Assembly: GCA_963932145.1 (NCBI GenBank)
Contig: OZ010578.1
Coordinates: forward strand, 23,091,827 to 23,155,826
Direction of reading: 5' to 3'
Origin: Acanthosepion lycidas
Lineage: Eukaryota > Mollusca > Cephalopoda > Sepiida > Sepiidae
Length of the DNA stretch: 64,000 nucleotides
Shown here: positions 1 through 11,138 of the stretch, in pieces
Numbering within the stretch: position 1 is the first letter of the stretch
Layout of the letters: each line of letters begins with the position of its first letter
Translations under genes and position numbers: made by a program
Notes under the pieces: model-generated
The model's database searches: none
Told to the model about the DNA's origin: nothing
Seen by the model: only the letters and a program-made list of their open reading frames with translations

Positions 1-184
1 CCTTCTTCTTTTTCACTGTTTTTAATACCTTGTTTCTTTCGTCTTCCATATTTTCTTCTTTCCTTTCTTTTTTTTTTTTTGTTCATTCACGCTTTTCTAA
101 AATTTCTGTCAGTACCTTTTTATATTCATTTTCTTACAAACTTCTTTTATTTAATACCAAGCATCGAAAATGAATTCTGCAAAT

Positions 185-960
185 ACATAAAATGGAAAGC
201 CGGGTAAGACAAGGGTGTGTCGTCTCACCAGATTTATTCAAAGTTTACAATGAAAAATCCTTGCATAATTAAAAGTTCCAACAGGATTCATAACTGACAA
301 CCACAATCTTAACAACAATAGATATGCATATTACACAATGTTGATAGCAAATGGAGAGACGAAAACTTCATGAATTCTTACAGAAGTTAGTAAAGAAAAG
401 CGAGATGGAAGGACTAAACATACATTTTAAGAAGACAGTATATTTGGTTGTCAGCAAACGGAACAGCCCAACATAAAAATTTCAAATTGGAGATAACAAA
501 AAGTACGTTGATTTAGATATCTGGGGAGTGCTTTAACAGCGGACGGAAAGTGATGCGCTTAAATCACATTGGAATAACAAAAAGTGTCTTCCAAAAGTCA
601 AGCAAAGTAATAGGAAACAAACATTTCGTTAGGAGAAAGAAAATTAATGTTAAACTATTATGCAATATCGGTCTTCTTATAGGGCAATGAATGCTAGGCA
701 ATCTCCTCACGAATGAAGAAGAGACTTGAAGCAACAGAAATGTGGTTCTACAGAATGATGCTTAGAATACCATGGATCAAACACGTAAACAACGACAACG
801 TTTTAGATAAAATAGCAACAAGTGATTGACATTTCGAGTGCAAATAATGAGGAAAGAGGGCTTGGAAAATTTGATAATCACAGGAGAGCTTGTTAATGAA
901 TGCTGGACAATCTCCTCACAACCTGAGAGGCTATAAAGACGAGTGTTTAAAAAATTGATG
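185..960 (+). pseudogene. RTE-type LINE reverse transcriptase remnant (copy 1)
   Basis: Decayed non-LTR retrotransposon polymerase with several frameshifts and stops. Translated pieces in order are VRQGCVVSPDLF near 205-240 (the RT block before the catalytic site), RYAYYTMLIA near 320-350, GLNIHFKKTVYLVVSKRNSP near 410-470, and MRKEGLENLI near 846-880. These follow the usual order in RTE-like LINEs found in many invertebrates. The catalytic YADD box reads YAYY, so both metal-binding aspartates are lost. There is no intact ORF. Family assignment is by recalled motif order. Confidence 0.75.
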
Positions 961-1329
961 CATGTTCGAGTTTTTTTTTTTTCATTCCGTGCCTTCGCAG
1001 CTAATGCAAAAGAAATATGGTAGGACAAGAGATGGATTTCAAGACAAATCCTTGGCTTCATCTTATTTAGTTAAAGTTTCATCGATGATTATCGAGATCT
1101 CGAAATAGAAGAACCTCCAAGTAGATCTAGTTACAGCATCTTTATTTTTGCTTTCCTCTGATTACGTTAATGGCCAGAATTTTATCTAAACATTTCTATA
1201 AAAAAAGACAATCCAATAATAATAAATGTACTTAATCATCGATCACGTCAGGTTATGTGCCCCCTCCCTGAAACTGTAGCTAATGTTCGCTCAGCTTAAT
1301 TGCACTATAAGCCACAAGTGAATACTGCG

Positions 1330-1395
1330 GATTGAGCCGTCTGTAATAGGGATTTGATAGCTTCCCTGGCAGACGGGTTTGCTCAGGAACGAGTA
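1330..1395 (+). repeat. Short dispersed repeat, shared with 14430-14485
   Basis: The stretch GTCTGTAATAGGGATTT followed by a CCCTGGCAGAYGGGT block also occurs in reverse complement at about 14430-14485. The shared part is about 45 bp with a few substitutions. It is probably a piece of an interspersed repeat of unknown class. Confidence 0.4.
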
Positions 1396-1699
1396 AGAAA
1401 CAGCTATAGCTTACTTAATCAGGATTGTTTAAAATACTCAATATGAAATCCTTTTATAAATATCAATGACTACTGAATGCAGTGAAAACAAGCGAAATTT
1501 GGGAGAAGAAATTAATAAATAATATATATAAAATATTCAAGAGTCGTTGGAGAATATTAGAAAAAGTAAACTGCGTGCAGATGGAGAGAAAATGAATTGA
1601 TTGTGCAAACAAAAATAGAAAAAGTGCAAGACAAGTCTGCATCTTCGCATTGGATATTTTTAATCTATACAGCGAGAAAATCTCAAGAAAAAAGGAAAC

Positions 1700-2400
1700 C
1701 TTATTAAGATTTATTATTGGTTAGCACAGTCTTAAGACTAATGATACTCAGGTGGCAATGTGTTGATGGAAGATACAGAAGGTAACCTGCAGGAAACCCT
1801 AAACAAATTATTAAAGGGAAGTTGATGTAAAGGACTAACCACTAACTGTAAGACAGAATATATGGTTGTTAGCAAAAGGGGAAGTGTACTGAAAATGGGA
1901 CACTGAAACCCAAAAGCAGATTGGATAATTAATGATTAAATTAATAATTAAGTATTAAAAAACAGGAAATTTTTGTTAAAATCAAAGAGAAGTGCTAAAT
2001 TGCTATGTAATATCGATCTTTATAAATGACACTGAATTCTAGTCAATTTTCTTCACAGAGAATTGAGGAGACAGATATAGTTCTAGAGGACGATACTGAG
2101 AATTTCACGGACAGAAAATCTGACAGACAAGATATTTTTAAGAAAATGGAAACAAAATGAACACTTATACTAAAAATCAAAAAGGTACAGTTGAAAATTG
2201 CGGGAACACGATGAAGACAATGGACTTTTAACAGTCACATGACATATTGACGGCAGGATCTATAGAGAGAAACATCGTGCTAGCTTGTGTAAATACATAG
2301 GTGAACAGAGAGTAGGTGGGTAAGTAAAATATAAACGTTGCTTAGAAATAAAATGATATGAAGTTAAGGGCGGTCATTACTTCCTGAAATGCCACATTGT
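1700..2400 (+). pseudogene. RTE-type LINE remnant (copy 2)
   Basis: Second degraded copy of the same LINE family. The best-preserved piece is NCKTEYMVVSKR at about 1846-1888, the segment just after the YADD block. It is followed by remnants of the C-terminal region (LLCNI near 2000, ETDMVLEDDTEN-like codons near 2070). Many stops and indels are present. This copy matters because it shows the single, unamplified ancestral form of the 10-codon unit that is tandemly expanded at 21.5-25.5 kb. Confidence 0.6.
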
Positions 2401-3835
2401 TAATAAAAAAAAAAGAATTCTTTGAATGCAAACTTACAGATTAAATATTCATTAAATATATTTTAATAACATTTCATATTAAAAATTCAATCCTGCCACA
2501 TATACATACATCGCTATCCAAAAGTTTCGAGAATTTAATCATAAAAAAGCCAATAATCAGAAAACGCACCCTCTCTACTCTTTTGTTGTTTTTCAAATAA
2601 AACGGGTTAATAAAATATACTAGTTATATAAAAGGTTATCGGAAACATCCGGTCTACATTTGGTTGATCTTCAAACAACCATTAGGATCGTCTTAAGACT
2701 TTCAATTTCCAAACTTCGAACAGTAGACCGTCTTCAGCAATTTGAAAGTTTTGAATTATTCAGAGAAATAAAGACAAGACGTTTACTAAATTCGATTTTT
2801 CAATGATCATAATCACAGAAAATGTGAAAGAAATTCAAAGACATAATAGCTATAAGAAAATGAATAAAAAAATTTTAAGAATCAATACTTAGGGAAAGGT
2901 ATGCACGATGTATATATTAACGATGTGTGAAAATCAATATATTAGAACACAGTTGTGTATCTTCAATTAGCCACAGGGACTTTTTTGCTATTAGAGAGTA
3001 GAAATATTGAGTCAGTAAAGACTGCCAACTTAGAAAGCAACCTGAATATATGGACAAGCCAAGACTGAAGCAAGAATTGGTATGATAAACTGACATCGTG
3101 TAGATAGAGAAAAGACTGCCATCTGCAATCATTCTACAAGACGGGGAACACAAAAATGATGGTTAGTATACAATGGCTGGATGCACTTAAGTAAGAGTTC
3201 TAGCGTGTGTGTCAAACACTTCATGCTAGTTTTAATGTTACAGACAATACATAATATAATTGAAGGATCTTTAGTTTTTAATACTCAGATTTATTTTATT
3301 TATTTTTGTGATGTCAATGTTTTATTCTATATTATAAAAATATTGGTCGTTTCAGCACAGGAAACGTTTGACATTCTTTGATCGAACTGTTAACGTTACT
3401 GCGTTTTGAAATTTATAAAATCTTTTACTTCAAACAGCTTTATTTTTTAATTTCATATTTTATTTTTAATTTTTAAAAAATTTATGTGCAAAATGAACTG
3501 GATTCTTTCTTTGTTGCTATTAGGGCCTTAACTATATGATCTTTATTCAAATGGATACTCAAATATAAGCTTTTCTGTTGGATGAAAACTTCGTTTTTCT
3601 AGCCTGGATATATGCGTGCGCAATAGATTTTTGCGTTGGCGTTTTAGGCCACAGACAATCCTTCCTTTATGCTTGTCTCATTCTCCCCCTCCTCCCTCTC
3701 CAACTCTCTCTTACTCCCTCCCCCCCCCCCATATGAACATGCGAATGTGCGTACATAGACAATTCAAAACCTAATAATTATCTCTCGGCTGCCGATAATC
3801 AATTCGCAGTAATTGTGTAGCGAAGACGTAAAATA
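2400..3835. other. Unassigned AT-rich DNA
   Basis: I recognise no gene or transposon here. Short ORFs on both strands have no motif. A pyrimidine-rich stretch with a run of C lies near 3690-3730. Confidence 0.4.
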
Positions 3836-3838
3836 GTT

Positions 3839-3864
3839 CTATATATATATATATATATATATAT
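3839..3864. repeat. (TA)n microsatellite
   Basis: Pure TA dinucleotides, about 12 repeats. Confidence 0.95.
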
Positions 3865-4202
3865 TTTACTTCTGTGTTTTCTCTCTTCAAAGAAATTTAG
3901 GTGTTTGCTTGGAATGACGATGTCAAAGATGTCGATTGAAAAGCGGGAAATGCAGCGATTATTACACGTTGACTTTTTAAGCGTAGATTGTTTTCTCGGT
4001 TCATTAGAAAAAAATGACTTTTTTTAATTTGTTTGATTACTTTTTCCATTTCAAATTGGGAACACTTTCAGATGTCTCTTCAGAAAACTGCAAAAATGGA
4101 TATCTAAAAAGTGCAATTTCATTTTCATAGTTTTGCGATAATTTCTGATAATTTATTAGGCTATATATCCACTTATAAGTCACGTTGGAGTAATGTATGT
4201 AC

Positions 4203-4257
<55 letters not shown>
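4203..4257. repeat. (TA)n(TG)n compound microsatellite
   Basis: A short TA tract runs directly into about 20 TG repeats. The apparent reading frames through it are artefacts. Confidence 0.95.
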
Positions 4258-4258
<1 letters not shown>

Positions 4259-4259
4259 C

Positions 4260-4945
4260 ACTATTTAGCGCTCGCGTGAAAATTAAAAGCATGAAATAAT
4301 TAAGGCGAGAAGAAGCTATCACGAAATACATACTGAGCGATGTTATTTTTTTTAACAAAGGAAGGTGGTAAAGATTTTATTTTCATTTGCGAAAAGAAAA
4401 AGTTGTTTTTTTTCGCAGAAGATAGGAAATTCATAAGATCTCGGATCTGTCGGAATTAATTTATGCTATGACGCGGCGAATAAAAGATAGCAATCTTCCC
4501 ATGGCAATAATGAAAATTTCAAATTGGTCAAGTGACCTACAACACAGAATGCTGGAAGATAATCGTAATCAGGTCACGCAGTAATCGAGAAAAGCATCAG
4601 CTGAGGCCACCCCAGAGAGAAAGGGAAATAATAAACCATTAACTATCTTTCGGAGATATCATTTGGTTTTGAAAAGACACCTGTTTTATGTTCAGACCCT
4701 GGACATGATAAAAGTTTGTTACCGGGACAGATAATTGGCGACAGGGTGCGAAGACGTCCAGTTGACGACGCATTTGACGCTTGGCGAAAATCTCGTTGAA
4801 AAATCCCAGATGACATTCGGTTAAGATAGAGATTAAGGACCACACTACGTGTCGTAGGGGCCCAGGCGGAGGAAAAGAAAGAAAAGAAAAAATAAGGGAA
4901 GATTATTTTTTTTTCCTTTGAGCGATAATTTTTAAACTGAGGACA
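4260..4945. other. Unassigned sequence upstream of the LTR-like segment
   Basis: No recognisable protein motif on either strand. G-C content rises from about 4850 onward. Confidence 0.35.
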
Positions 4946-4949
4946 GACT

Positions 4950-5995
4950 AGCCACACCCACGCTGCCGTGCGTCATTGGCTGAGTGGTGGCGTGAGCGGT
5001 GGGCGAAGGTAAACATATGAGAAGGAGGGGAGGCCCGCTGACGCCCCTGAGGGTAATGGTGTGAGATACCACTATGAGAAAGAAGGAAAACCTGTTGACG
5101 CCCTCTGAGGGGATTGGTGTGAGATACCAATATGAGAAAGGAAGAATTTGGGAGGACGATTTCCTTAAGAACTCTCTAAAGCAAAAAGTAATGGACTTCC
5201 AAAAATGGAAAGTGATAAATTTTCCTGTCCGAAAACAAAGAAAATCCTTGTTGTGGATTTAGAATTATCGAGGACCCCCAAACCACGACAGGCCCACACC
5301 CGGTTTTGGTCGGCGTCCATATAAACAGAGTCGCAGCGTGTAGATGGCAGACGCAGTTGGAGAGTTGCAGAGTTCCGAGGAGATGCAGACGCAGACAGAG
5401 TTGAGCTGTGAGCTCTGAGACCAGCCTCGCAGGAAGCTGACTGAAGATCCACGCATTCCGACTTAAACTTCTAACCAAGAACAATTTATTTTTGAAGAAC
5501 GAAAGTTTTACGAATATAACCTGAAGACACCAAAAACCAGTTTATTGAAAAACAACTTAAGATACTAAGACTCGCCAAACAAACGCAAAGTGTCACGTGT
5601 CATATTAGCGGTTTGGGAGAAAAAACGCAGTCCTGTATTCAGCAACCAGATATAAAAATATTTCTTATTCTTTTTTAAAACATTTTAACTTTTCGAGTTG
5701 TTACTTTATCTTCTTTTACATATACTTGTGCGATGTCACCTTTGCTCGAATTTGGCTTGCATTACGGCCCGGCTACTGATTGATTTCGTCTACCTAAGAT
5801 CAAATCACAACGTCGGTAGGTTAGACTAGAAATCAAATCAGTTACTTAGGTAACCAGACGTTGGAGGCGAACTGGGAACGACAAAGCTGATACCGTATCT
5901 AACCAGATTCTCATCCGAATCAGCCAAGGGTTAGAACGTCACATTTGGTGCCGTGACAACAGGATCACGTCACATTTGGCGCCGCAACCAATACC
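4950..5995 (+). mobile_element. Possible solo LTR with primer-binding-site-like end
   Basis: This block is more GC-rich than its surroundings. A TATA-like CATATAAACAG lies at about 5319-5329, followed by a GC-rich leader. The segment ends in GTCACA, followed by TTTGGTGCCGTGAC at about 5943, which resembles the tRNA primer-binding site directly 3' of many retrotransposon LTRs. A second TTTGGCGCCGCAACC lies at about 5979. A plausible LTR start is one of the TGTGAGATACC copies near 5062 or 5121. No gag or pol follows, so it would be a solo or truncated LTR. The boundaries are uncertain and no target duplication was identified. Confidence 0.35.
5010..5140 (+). repeat. Tandem repeat of about 58-62 bp, about two copies
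   Basis: Two imperfect units each contain TATGAGAA, then CTGACGCCC or TTGACGCCC, then GGTGTGAGATACCA, and a third unit begins. They lie at the 5' side of the LTR-like segment, where LTR enhancer repeats are common. That role is inferred. Confidence 0.6.
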
Positions 5996-6114
5996 AAGTT
6001 ACATTGGTCGTCACAGGATAGAACGGGGGCAGAGAGGCCGGGGTGGCATCACATTTATATATATCCACTCATAAGTCAATTTATTTTTCTTAACAAGTAC
6101 CGCTACATTTACAA

Positions 6115-6199
6115 GTAAAACATCTTAGGACCTGTAAATCTTTTTCTGTGATCTGAAATAGATCACAGAAAAAGATTCACAGGTCCTAAGATGTTTTAC
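6115..6199. repeat. 40-bp inverted repeat with 5-nt loop
   Basis: The left arm (6115-6154) and right arm (6160-6199) are reverse complements at 39 of 40 positions and are separated by GAAAT. The palindrome lies at the 5' edge of an RTE remnant. Such tight fold-backs typically arise by template switching. Confidence 0.95.
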
Positions 6200-6740
6200 C
6201 GAACATAGAGAAAGATCCCTTCCAAAAGCTAAGCAAAATACTAAGAAACAGAAAGTTTCGTTAGAAAAAAACTGTTATGTAACTGTTGTGAACTTATGTA
6301 ATATTAATTTTCCTATATAGCAGTGAATGCTGAATGTAGATGTAAAAAAGACTTGAAGCAAAAGAATGTAAATGTAAAAGAGACTTGAACCACGTTGAGA
6401 ATACCATGGGCTGAGCATGTAAACAAGGACGAAATTATAGAGAAAATGGAAACAAAAAGGATATTTATAATTAATATAAAAATAACATCAGAAAGAGACT
6501 GTGGAAATGTCCAGGGTACATAAAAAGGAAATAGGGTTTAGAAAATTTTATTCTCGCAGAAAAGATTCATGGCAGGAGGAAAACAACGCATAACCAACCT
6601 AGCGATCTTGTGTAAATGGATGGCAGACCAGGGTTTAGGAGATATAACAAAATGACTTATTAAGAGATACTAAGGACAGGGAATTGTGAAGGTCCATGTT
6701 CGGCAATGTCCTGAAGTGACACCCTGCATAAAAGAAGTGC
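6200..6740 (+). pseudogene. RTE-type LINE 3' remnant (copy 3)
   Basis: C-terminal part of the same LINE family as 185-960. Recognisable pieces are KTVM-LL-type codons near 6270, the ENTMG-A block near 6400 (family form RIPWTEHV), RKRLWKCPGYIKRK near 6490-6530, GLENFILAEKIHGRRK near 6537-6580, and DLVxMDGRPGFRRYNK near 6605-6650. It is broken by several frameshifts and stops. The 3' end is around TGACACCCTGC (6716). Confidence 0.65.
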
Positions 6741-7147
6741 TGTTTCTTTAATCGCTGAAAGATTGGCGATGGACGTTCTGTAGAGCTAATATGGCGGTAC
6801 AAGCTTTTAGTTTAATTCGTGACTGAAAATTTCAGAGGATTCTTCACAGATGTGACACGCCTTAACGTATCAGTGCAGGAGAGACAAAATGTTCTTGGAT
6901 GGAATTTTTATGGTGCTGAGCGGCACATGTGTTACTGACTTGAAACTTGAAACTTGAAACCAGGAATAACACTTTGAAGTTGTAACGTTGGCGATAAAGT
7001 TACCTGATCGTATCTCTTCTGTAGGCGTTCCCTTCTCCCAATATGAGAAAGCTTCTCAGTTGACATCGCATGCAACATCCTCAGGCTGATGTTGATCGTC
7101 TGTATATGTCCAGATGTGAAGGCGGCACAGGATCAATTCAACTAAAA

Positions 7148-7148
<1 letters not shown>

Positions 7149-7217
<69 letters not shown>
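7149..7217. repeat. (TA)n microsatellite
   Basis: About 34 TA repeats. Confidence 0.97.
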
Positions 7218-7221
<4 letters not shown>

Positions 7222-7230
7222 AATCAAAGG

Positions 7231-7231
7231 A

Positions 7232-7261
<30 letters not shown>
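7231..7261. repeat. (AAT)n microsatellite
   Basis: About ten ATA/AAT trinucleotides directly before the LINE remnant. Confidence 0.95.
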
Positions 7262-7263
<2 letters not shown>

Positions 7264-7267
7264 GCCC

Positions 7268-7625
7268 AGGCATCTTGATCAAAGAAAAGAATGTACTTTC
7301 TTATTGACAAGGCAGTCCTTGTAGATTGTAATATGTCTTTGAAGATCTTAAAAACAAACTATCAAAATACAATGACTTTGAAATGACACATGAGGAAATT
7401 AATAATTCCAGTTGTAGTTGGAGCCCTCTGATTGACTGCATGAGCTTTTGATAGATGCAATGAAGAGATTCCTGGTAGCCCATGCCTTAAAGAAATACAA
7501 AAATTGTACTCACAATTACAGCTCACACTTTACGAAGAGCTTTATCTATGTAAAACGTGTGCGATCTTAGGGCTTAGGGAGAAAATGACCAGGTATTTAC
7601 AGGCTTTTTCTTGTTCCAGTTCCCT
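7268..7625 (+). pseudogene. LINE C-terminal remnant (HTDRTIK/DHKNK family), copy A
   Basis: Degraded 3' end of a second LINE family. In order it reads DQRKECTFLxDKxVL (7277-7325), a MSLKIL-like segment, IPVVVGAL-type codons near 7408, and a KEIQKLYS block near 7490-7510. The same order is preserved better at 47570-48590. The segment opens just after an (AAT)n tract. Frameshifts prevent any long ORF. Confidence 0.6.
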
Positions 7626-7642
7626 AAATTTTGTGACATATT

Positions 7643-7643
7643 A

Positions 7644-7688
<45 letters not shown>

Positions 7689-7690
7689 AA
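7643..7690. repeat. (ATT)n microsatellite
   Basis: About 14 ATT repeats with a few interruptions. Confidence 0.95.
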
Positions 7691-7694
7691 ATAA

Positions 7695-8990
7695 CCCTGG
7701 GTTACAAAATTTTATGAAAATTCTGTTTCGATCCATATATTATGCATTTGCATTATATAGAAGCCGTCACTATTCCATTTGTAAGGAAGAACAACAGGAA
7801 TTAAAAAAGTCGATCCAATGGAAGTAAATGTCAGATGTTATATATGATAGATAATTATTCTTAATATTGTTGATAAAATTTTGATGTTATGATTAAAAGA
7901 ATTCTAATATCCAATTCAACATGGCGGAAATATACAAGAAACATCAGAACACCGTGTGAAGCAATTTCTATTTACAGAGAAGCTGTAAATTTTGGTCAGC
8001 AGAGCAACACAATGATGTCTTCTTCATTTTCCAGAAACCATTCCCGTACAACTCTTGCAGTGAATCAGGTCACATTGACCTGCTGAAAGATGCCAACTTC
8101 ATCGGAGAAAATTGCTGCTATTAAGCTGTGTATCTGTTCTTGAAAGATGTTAAGGTAAGTGGACCGCGAATAACTACCTTCCACATGAATGCTAAGACCC
8201 ATGTTTCCCAGTAGGATGTTGCCAAAACTATCACATTGCTTTCATTGGATACTTGTTTTCCCAATGTGTCATTGTTACATCGGAATAACGACGAACACGT
8301 GCCCTGACATCCACATTATTTAGGAGGAAAGTGAGAAACGTCGGACGAAAGTATCTTCTTAAATTAACTCAAGATTCAACTGCGACACTCGTTTGCCAAG
8401 TGATGATGCTATCAGCGACGGACATTGGTTGCTATGAGAGTTCCGACTGGCATACAGCTCCCAGCCTCCTACAAAAGTACTATTATACATAAACGTTTCA
8501 TTTCGTGCTATTTACTTAAAACAGGTAAGGGTATTCGGTTTCATGCCTTTAATTAATTTTCTTGATATTCTGTATATTATGTAGAATTTTATTTCTGTTC
8601 AATTCTCTTTTCTGGTTTATTACACTTTAGATTTGTTCTCTAATCTACTTTTTTGCAATTTTCTTAAAACCAAGTTTTTATTTTTGTCAATAATTTCAAT
8701 TTTCTTTTCTTTTCTAGACTTTTTGCAATTCATAATCTCATCTCTCACTAATTATTCGCAAAATATTGTCCATTTTTTCTGTTATATCTTTTGCGAAAGC
8801 CATAAACATTTTAAAATTTTAAATCTGAACACAATTATCAATAACTATATTCTATACGTTTGTTTACAATGTAATGGACATCTATCGAATTACATAAAAT
8901 CTCGCATCAGCATTTAGATCATGACAAATATTTCTAAAAATTGCTATTAAAAGTTGAAAGTCACTTGCTATATTTATTGCATAAATATAA
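7695..8990. other. Unassigned sequence
   Basis: No recognisable gene or transposon. The short plus-strand ORFs at 7889-8086 and 8633-8917 lack motifs, and the latter is simply T-rich. Confidence 0.35.
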
Positions 8991-8993
8991 GTA

Positions 8994-9073
8994 TTAGCTT
9001 GGTGCAAAAATAATATCGTTTTCTCACATATTAACATATGTGAGAAAACGACATTATTTTTGCACCAACCTAA
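8994..9073. mobile_element. 80-bp mariner-derived palindromic MITE
   Basis: Near-perfect palindrome beginning TTAGCTTGGTGCAAAA and ending TTTTGCACCAACCTAA. It is flanked by TA on both sides, the target duplication expected of Tc1/mariner elements. Length and terminal sequence closely resemble the 80-bp MADE1 (Hsmar1-derived) elements of primates. There is no coding capacity, so mobility would depend on a mariner transposase acting in trans. Further copies lie at 18996, 43346, 48728 and 63310. Confidence 0.9.
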
Positions 9074-9339
9074 TAGATCAGGATAGTTCTTTCAAGATCA
9101 TTCGGATAAGAATAGTCGGCTACAAACTTCCTGAGCACTGCCGGGGTAGCGAACTAATCTCTAATCCAGATGTCTGCTCAATCCAGGAAGTCAATTCTAT
9201 ACTGAAACTAAGCTAAGCAGTTCATAGTTGCTGAAAGAGAGCACATAATTTGGCGCGAGCAATTTTTTTAACAAGGCCAACCCTCGATTATGATGACATG
9301 TGACTTCATGCTAGTACTTGACAATTTTCGGACGGTTTC

Positions 9340-9480
9340 GTCTAACCAATTTCATTCACGGCTCATGGTGTGGCGCTGGGATCACTTCCCTGAAAAATCG
9401 AGCATGGTGAAATTTGAACCTAAGTTTCATGTCCAGAAAACAAAAGTTCTAAGCATTCAGCCAAGCGTCCATTAGGATAA
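9340..9480 (-). mobile_element. Possible tRNA-derived SINE fragment
   Basis: On the minus strand, TGGCTGAATGCTTAGA (A-box-like) is followed about 35 nt later by GGTTCAAATTT (B-box-like). The arrangement resembles a degraded tRNA promoter at the head of a SINE. No terminal duplication was found. Confidence 0.35.
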
Positions 9481-9789
9481 TACCAGTTTTATTAGGAAAA
9501 CGTCAACGTCCATAATAATATTTATATAAAACATAAACAGTGATAGGGAGACAAAGAAAATGATTTAGAATGAAGTCTCCCGTCGATCTTTAGGCCTATG
9601 AAAATGGATAATCGCGAAAAGGTGCAGAGTGTACTAGGAAGTCACCAAACATCCCTCCTCAGGTTTAAATTCAGAGTTTTCGTTCTCCTAGACTAGGTAG
9701 CATCATAACTCCATTTCTATCAATATTTCTGAGTAGAGGTATTGCAATTATTAACATTATTTTCTCAAGAACAGTATATAAAATCGTTG

Positions 9790-10040
9790 GTTGGATCCAG
9801 TGATTTGACCCAAAGAGTTGTGATTTCAATACCTGGCTAAGGCAGTAATGAAGAAAAACTTGGAGAGTTGAGTTAAAGAGAGATAACTAAGACATCCAGA
9901 AGAGGCTGGGTACGTGGAACTATAACAATCTTTCTGGTGGACGAAATAAATACTTCAGTTCGTAATTCCAATCACCAGAAGAAAACCTCAGCATACAGCC
10001 GCCGAAACATCGTGAATATGGCAATAAAGATGGAGACAGC
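9790..10040 (+). mobile_element. Penelope-like element tail (type II) fragment
   Basis: Matches in order the tail at 39400-39700: GATCCAGTG, ACCCAAAGAGTTGTGA, TTCAATACC, GGAACTATAACAATC, and the degraded block CCAGAAGAAAACC...GCCGCCGAAACATCG. The last block corresponds to CUGAAGAA-stem-GAAAC in better copies (39616). No endonuclease ORF is attached here. Confidence 0.6.
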
Positions 10041-10253
10041 AGCCCGAAAAATGTATATACTGTAAATAATAACCTAATTTGTGTTGTTATTTAACCAATA
10101 TTTGGAGAGAGAAGGATAGATATATAGCTTTCCTTAGTGGATTTAGGCGAAAGTGAAAGTATCATACTCGACCCTAATTCGAAAACGGCTCTCTTCTTCA
10201 GCTATTTCTCTTTCAAAACCAGTAACCATTGCACACACACATACGCACGCACA

Positions 10254-10255
<2 letters not shown>

Positions 10256-10336
<81 letters not shown>

Positions 10337-10350
10337 GTGTGTGTGTGTGT
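10256..10350. repeat. (TA)n(TATG)n(TG)n compound microsatellite
   Basis: About 28 TA units run into TATG and then TG repeats. Reading frames through it (YIYIYI) are artefacts. Confidence 0.97.
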
Positions 10351-10679
10351 GCTAAAAATAAGACAATATCGAAAATTAATATATATATAAAAGTGGGCGG
10401 TAAGTCTGTGATATAATGGAATATGCGTACACATGTGTCCCCCCTCACTGGAATATCATTGGGTGGTGTCCGTCATAAATACCGATGGACGTGTAGGTGA
10501 GTAAAAAGCCTTAGTCTGAGAGCTAAGTCTATAACGACGCTCACTGGACTACACCATTGATCTACACTTCTTACCTGCGACTACGACGCGTACCATTCGA
10601 TTACTGCTACCGTATTCTACTTGGTTATAGAAGCCAAAACCACTTAGTTACTTCGTTTAAATATATCCCTGTCCGGGAC

Positions 10680-11076
10680 ATATCAGTTTGTTTCATGCTG
10701 GAAACACAATATTCAAACCGTTCATGCATGAAACAGACTGTCCCCAGTCGGTGTTAACATCAATGTTCACTTTACAATTACATACGCTCTATTCCAGATA
10801 TTGAACACTTTACCCAGAAATATAGCATATTTTAAAACTATATCTTTATCCTATACAAATATATATATGTGTAAGCGTGTGTGTGTGTGTGTGTAGAACA
10901 ATAATCTGTTGCATGTTTAAGCGCAATAGTCAGACCTAAGATCGCGCTTAAGCATAAAACAGACTGTCGCCTCTGGATGCTGAATTTAATGACAACTTTT
11001 ATGCTTACATAGGCTCTATCCCTGATACTGATCGCACTAACCCATAAATATATTATACCTTAAAATATTTCATCAA
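10680..11076 (+). mobile_element. Tandem pair of degenerate hammerhead-bearing retroelement units
   Basis: Two related units lie head to tail, about 235-240 bp apart. Each starts with GCATGAAACAGACTGTC or GCATAAAACAGACTGTC (10726-10742 and 10952-10968). Each continues with a TTCACTTTACA/ACTTTTATGCTTACATA block, then CGCTCTATTCC/GGCTCTATCCC, and ends in an ATATAGCATA/ATATATTATA segment before a TA tract. The same unit follows the Penelope element at 29.2-29.5 kb and recurs at 40.6 and 51.2 kb. The 3' hammerhead half (GAAA, short stem III, GUC) is present in the first unit. The CUGANGA half is missing there and mutated in the second (CUAAGA). Confidence 0.6.
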
Positions 11077-11132
11077 ATATATATATATATATATATATAT
11101 GCATATGTGTGTCTGTGTGTGCGTGTGTGTAG
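11076..11132. repeat. (TA)n(TG)n microsatellite
   Basis: About 12 TA units, then TG/TCTG repeats, ending next to the mariner remnant. Confidence 0.9.
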
Positions 11133-11138
11133 AGTGTA

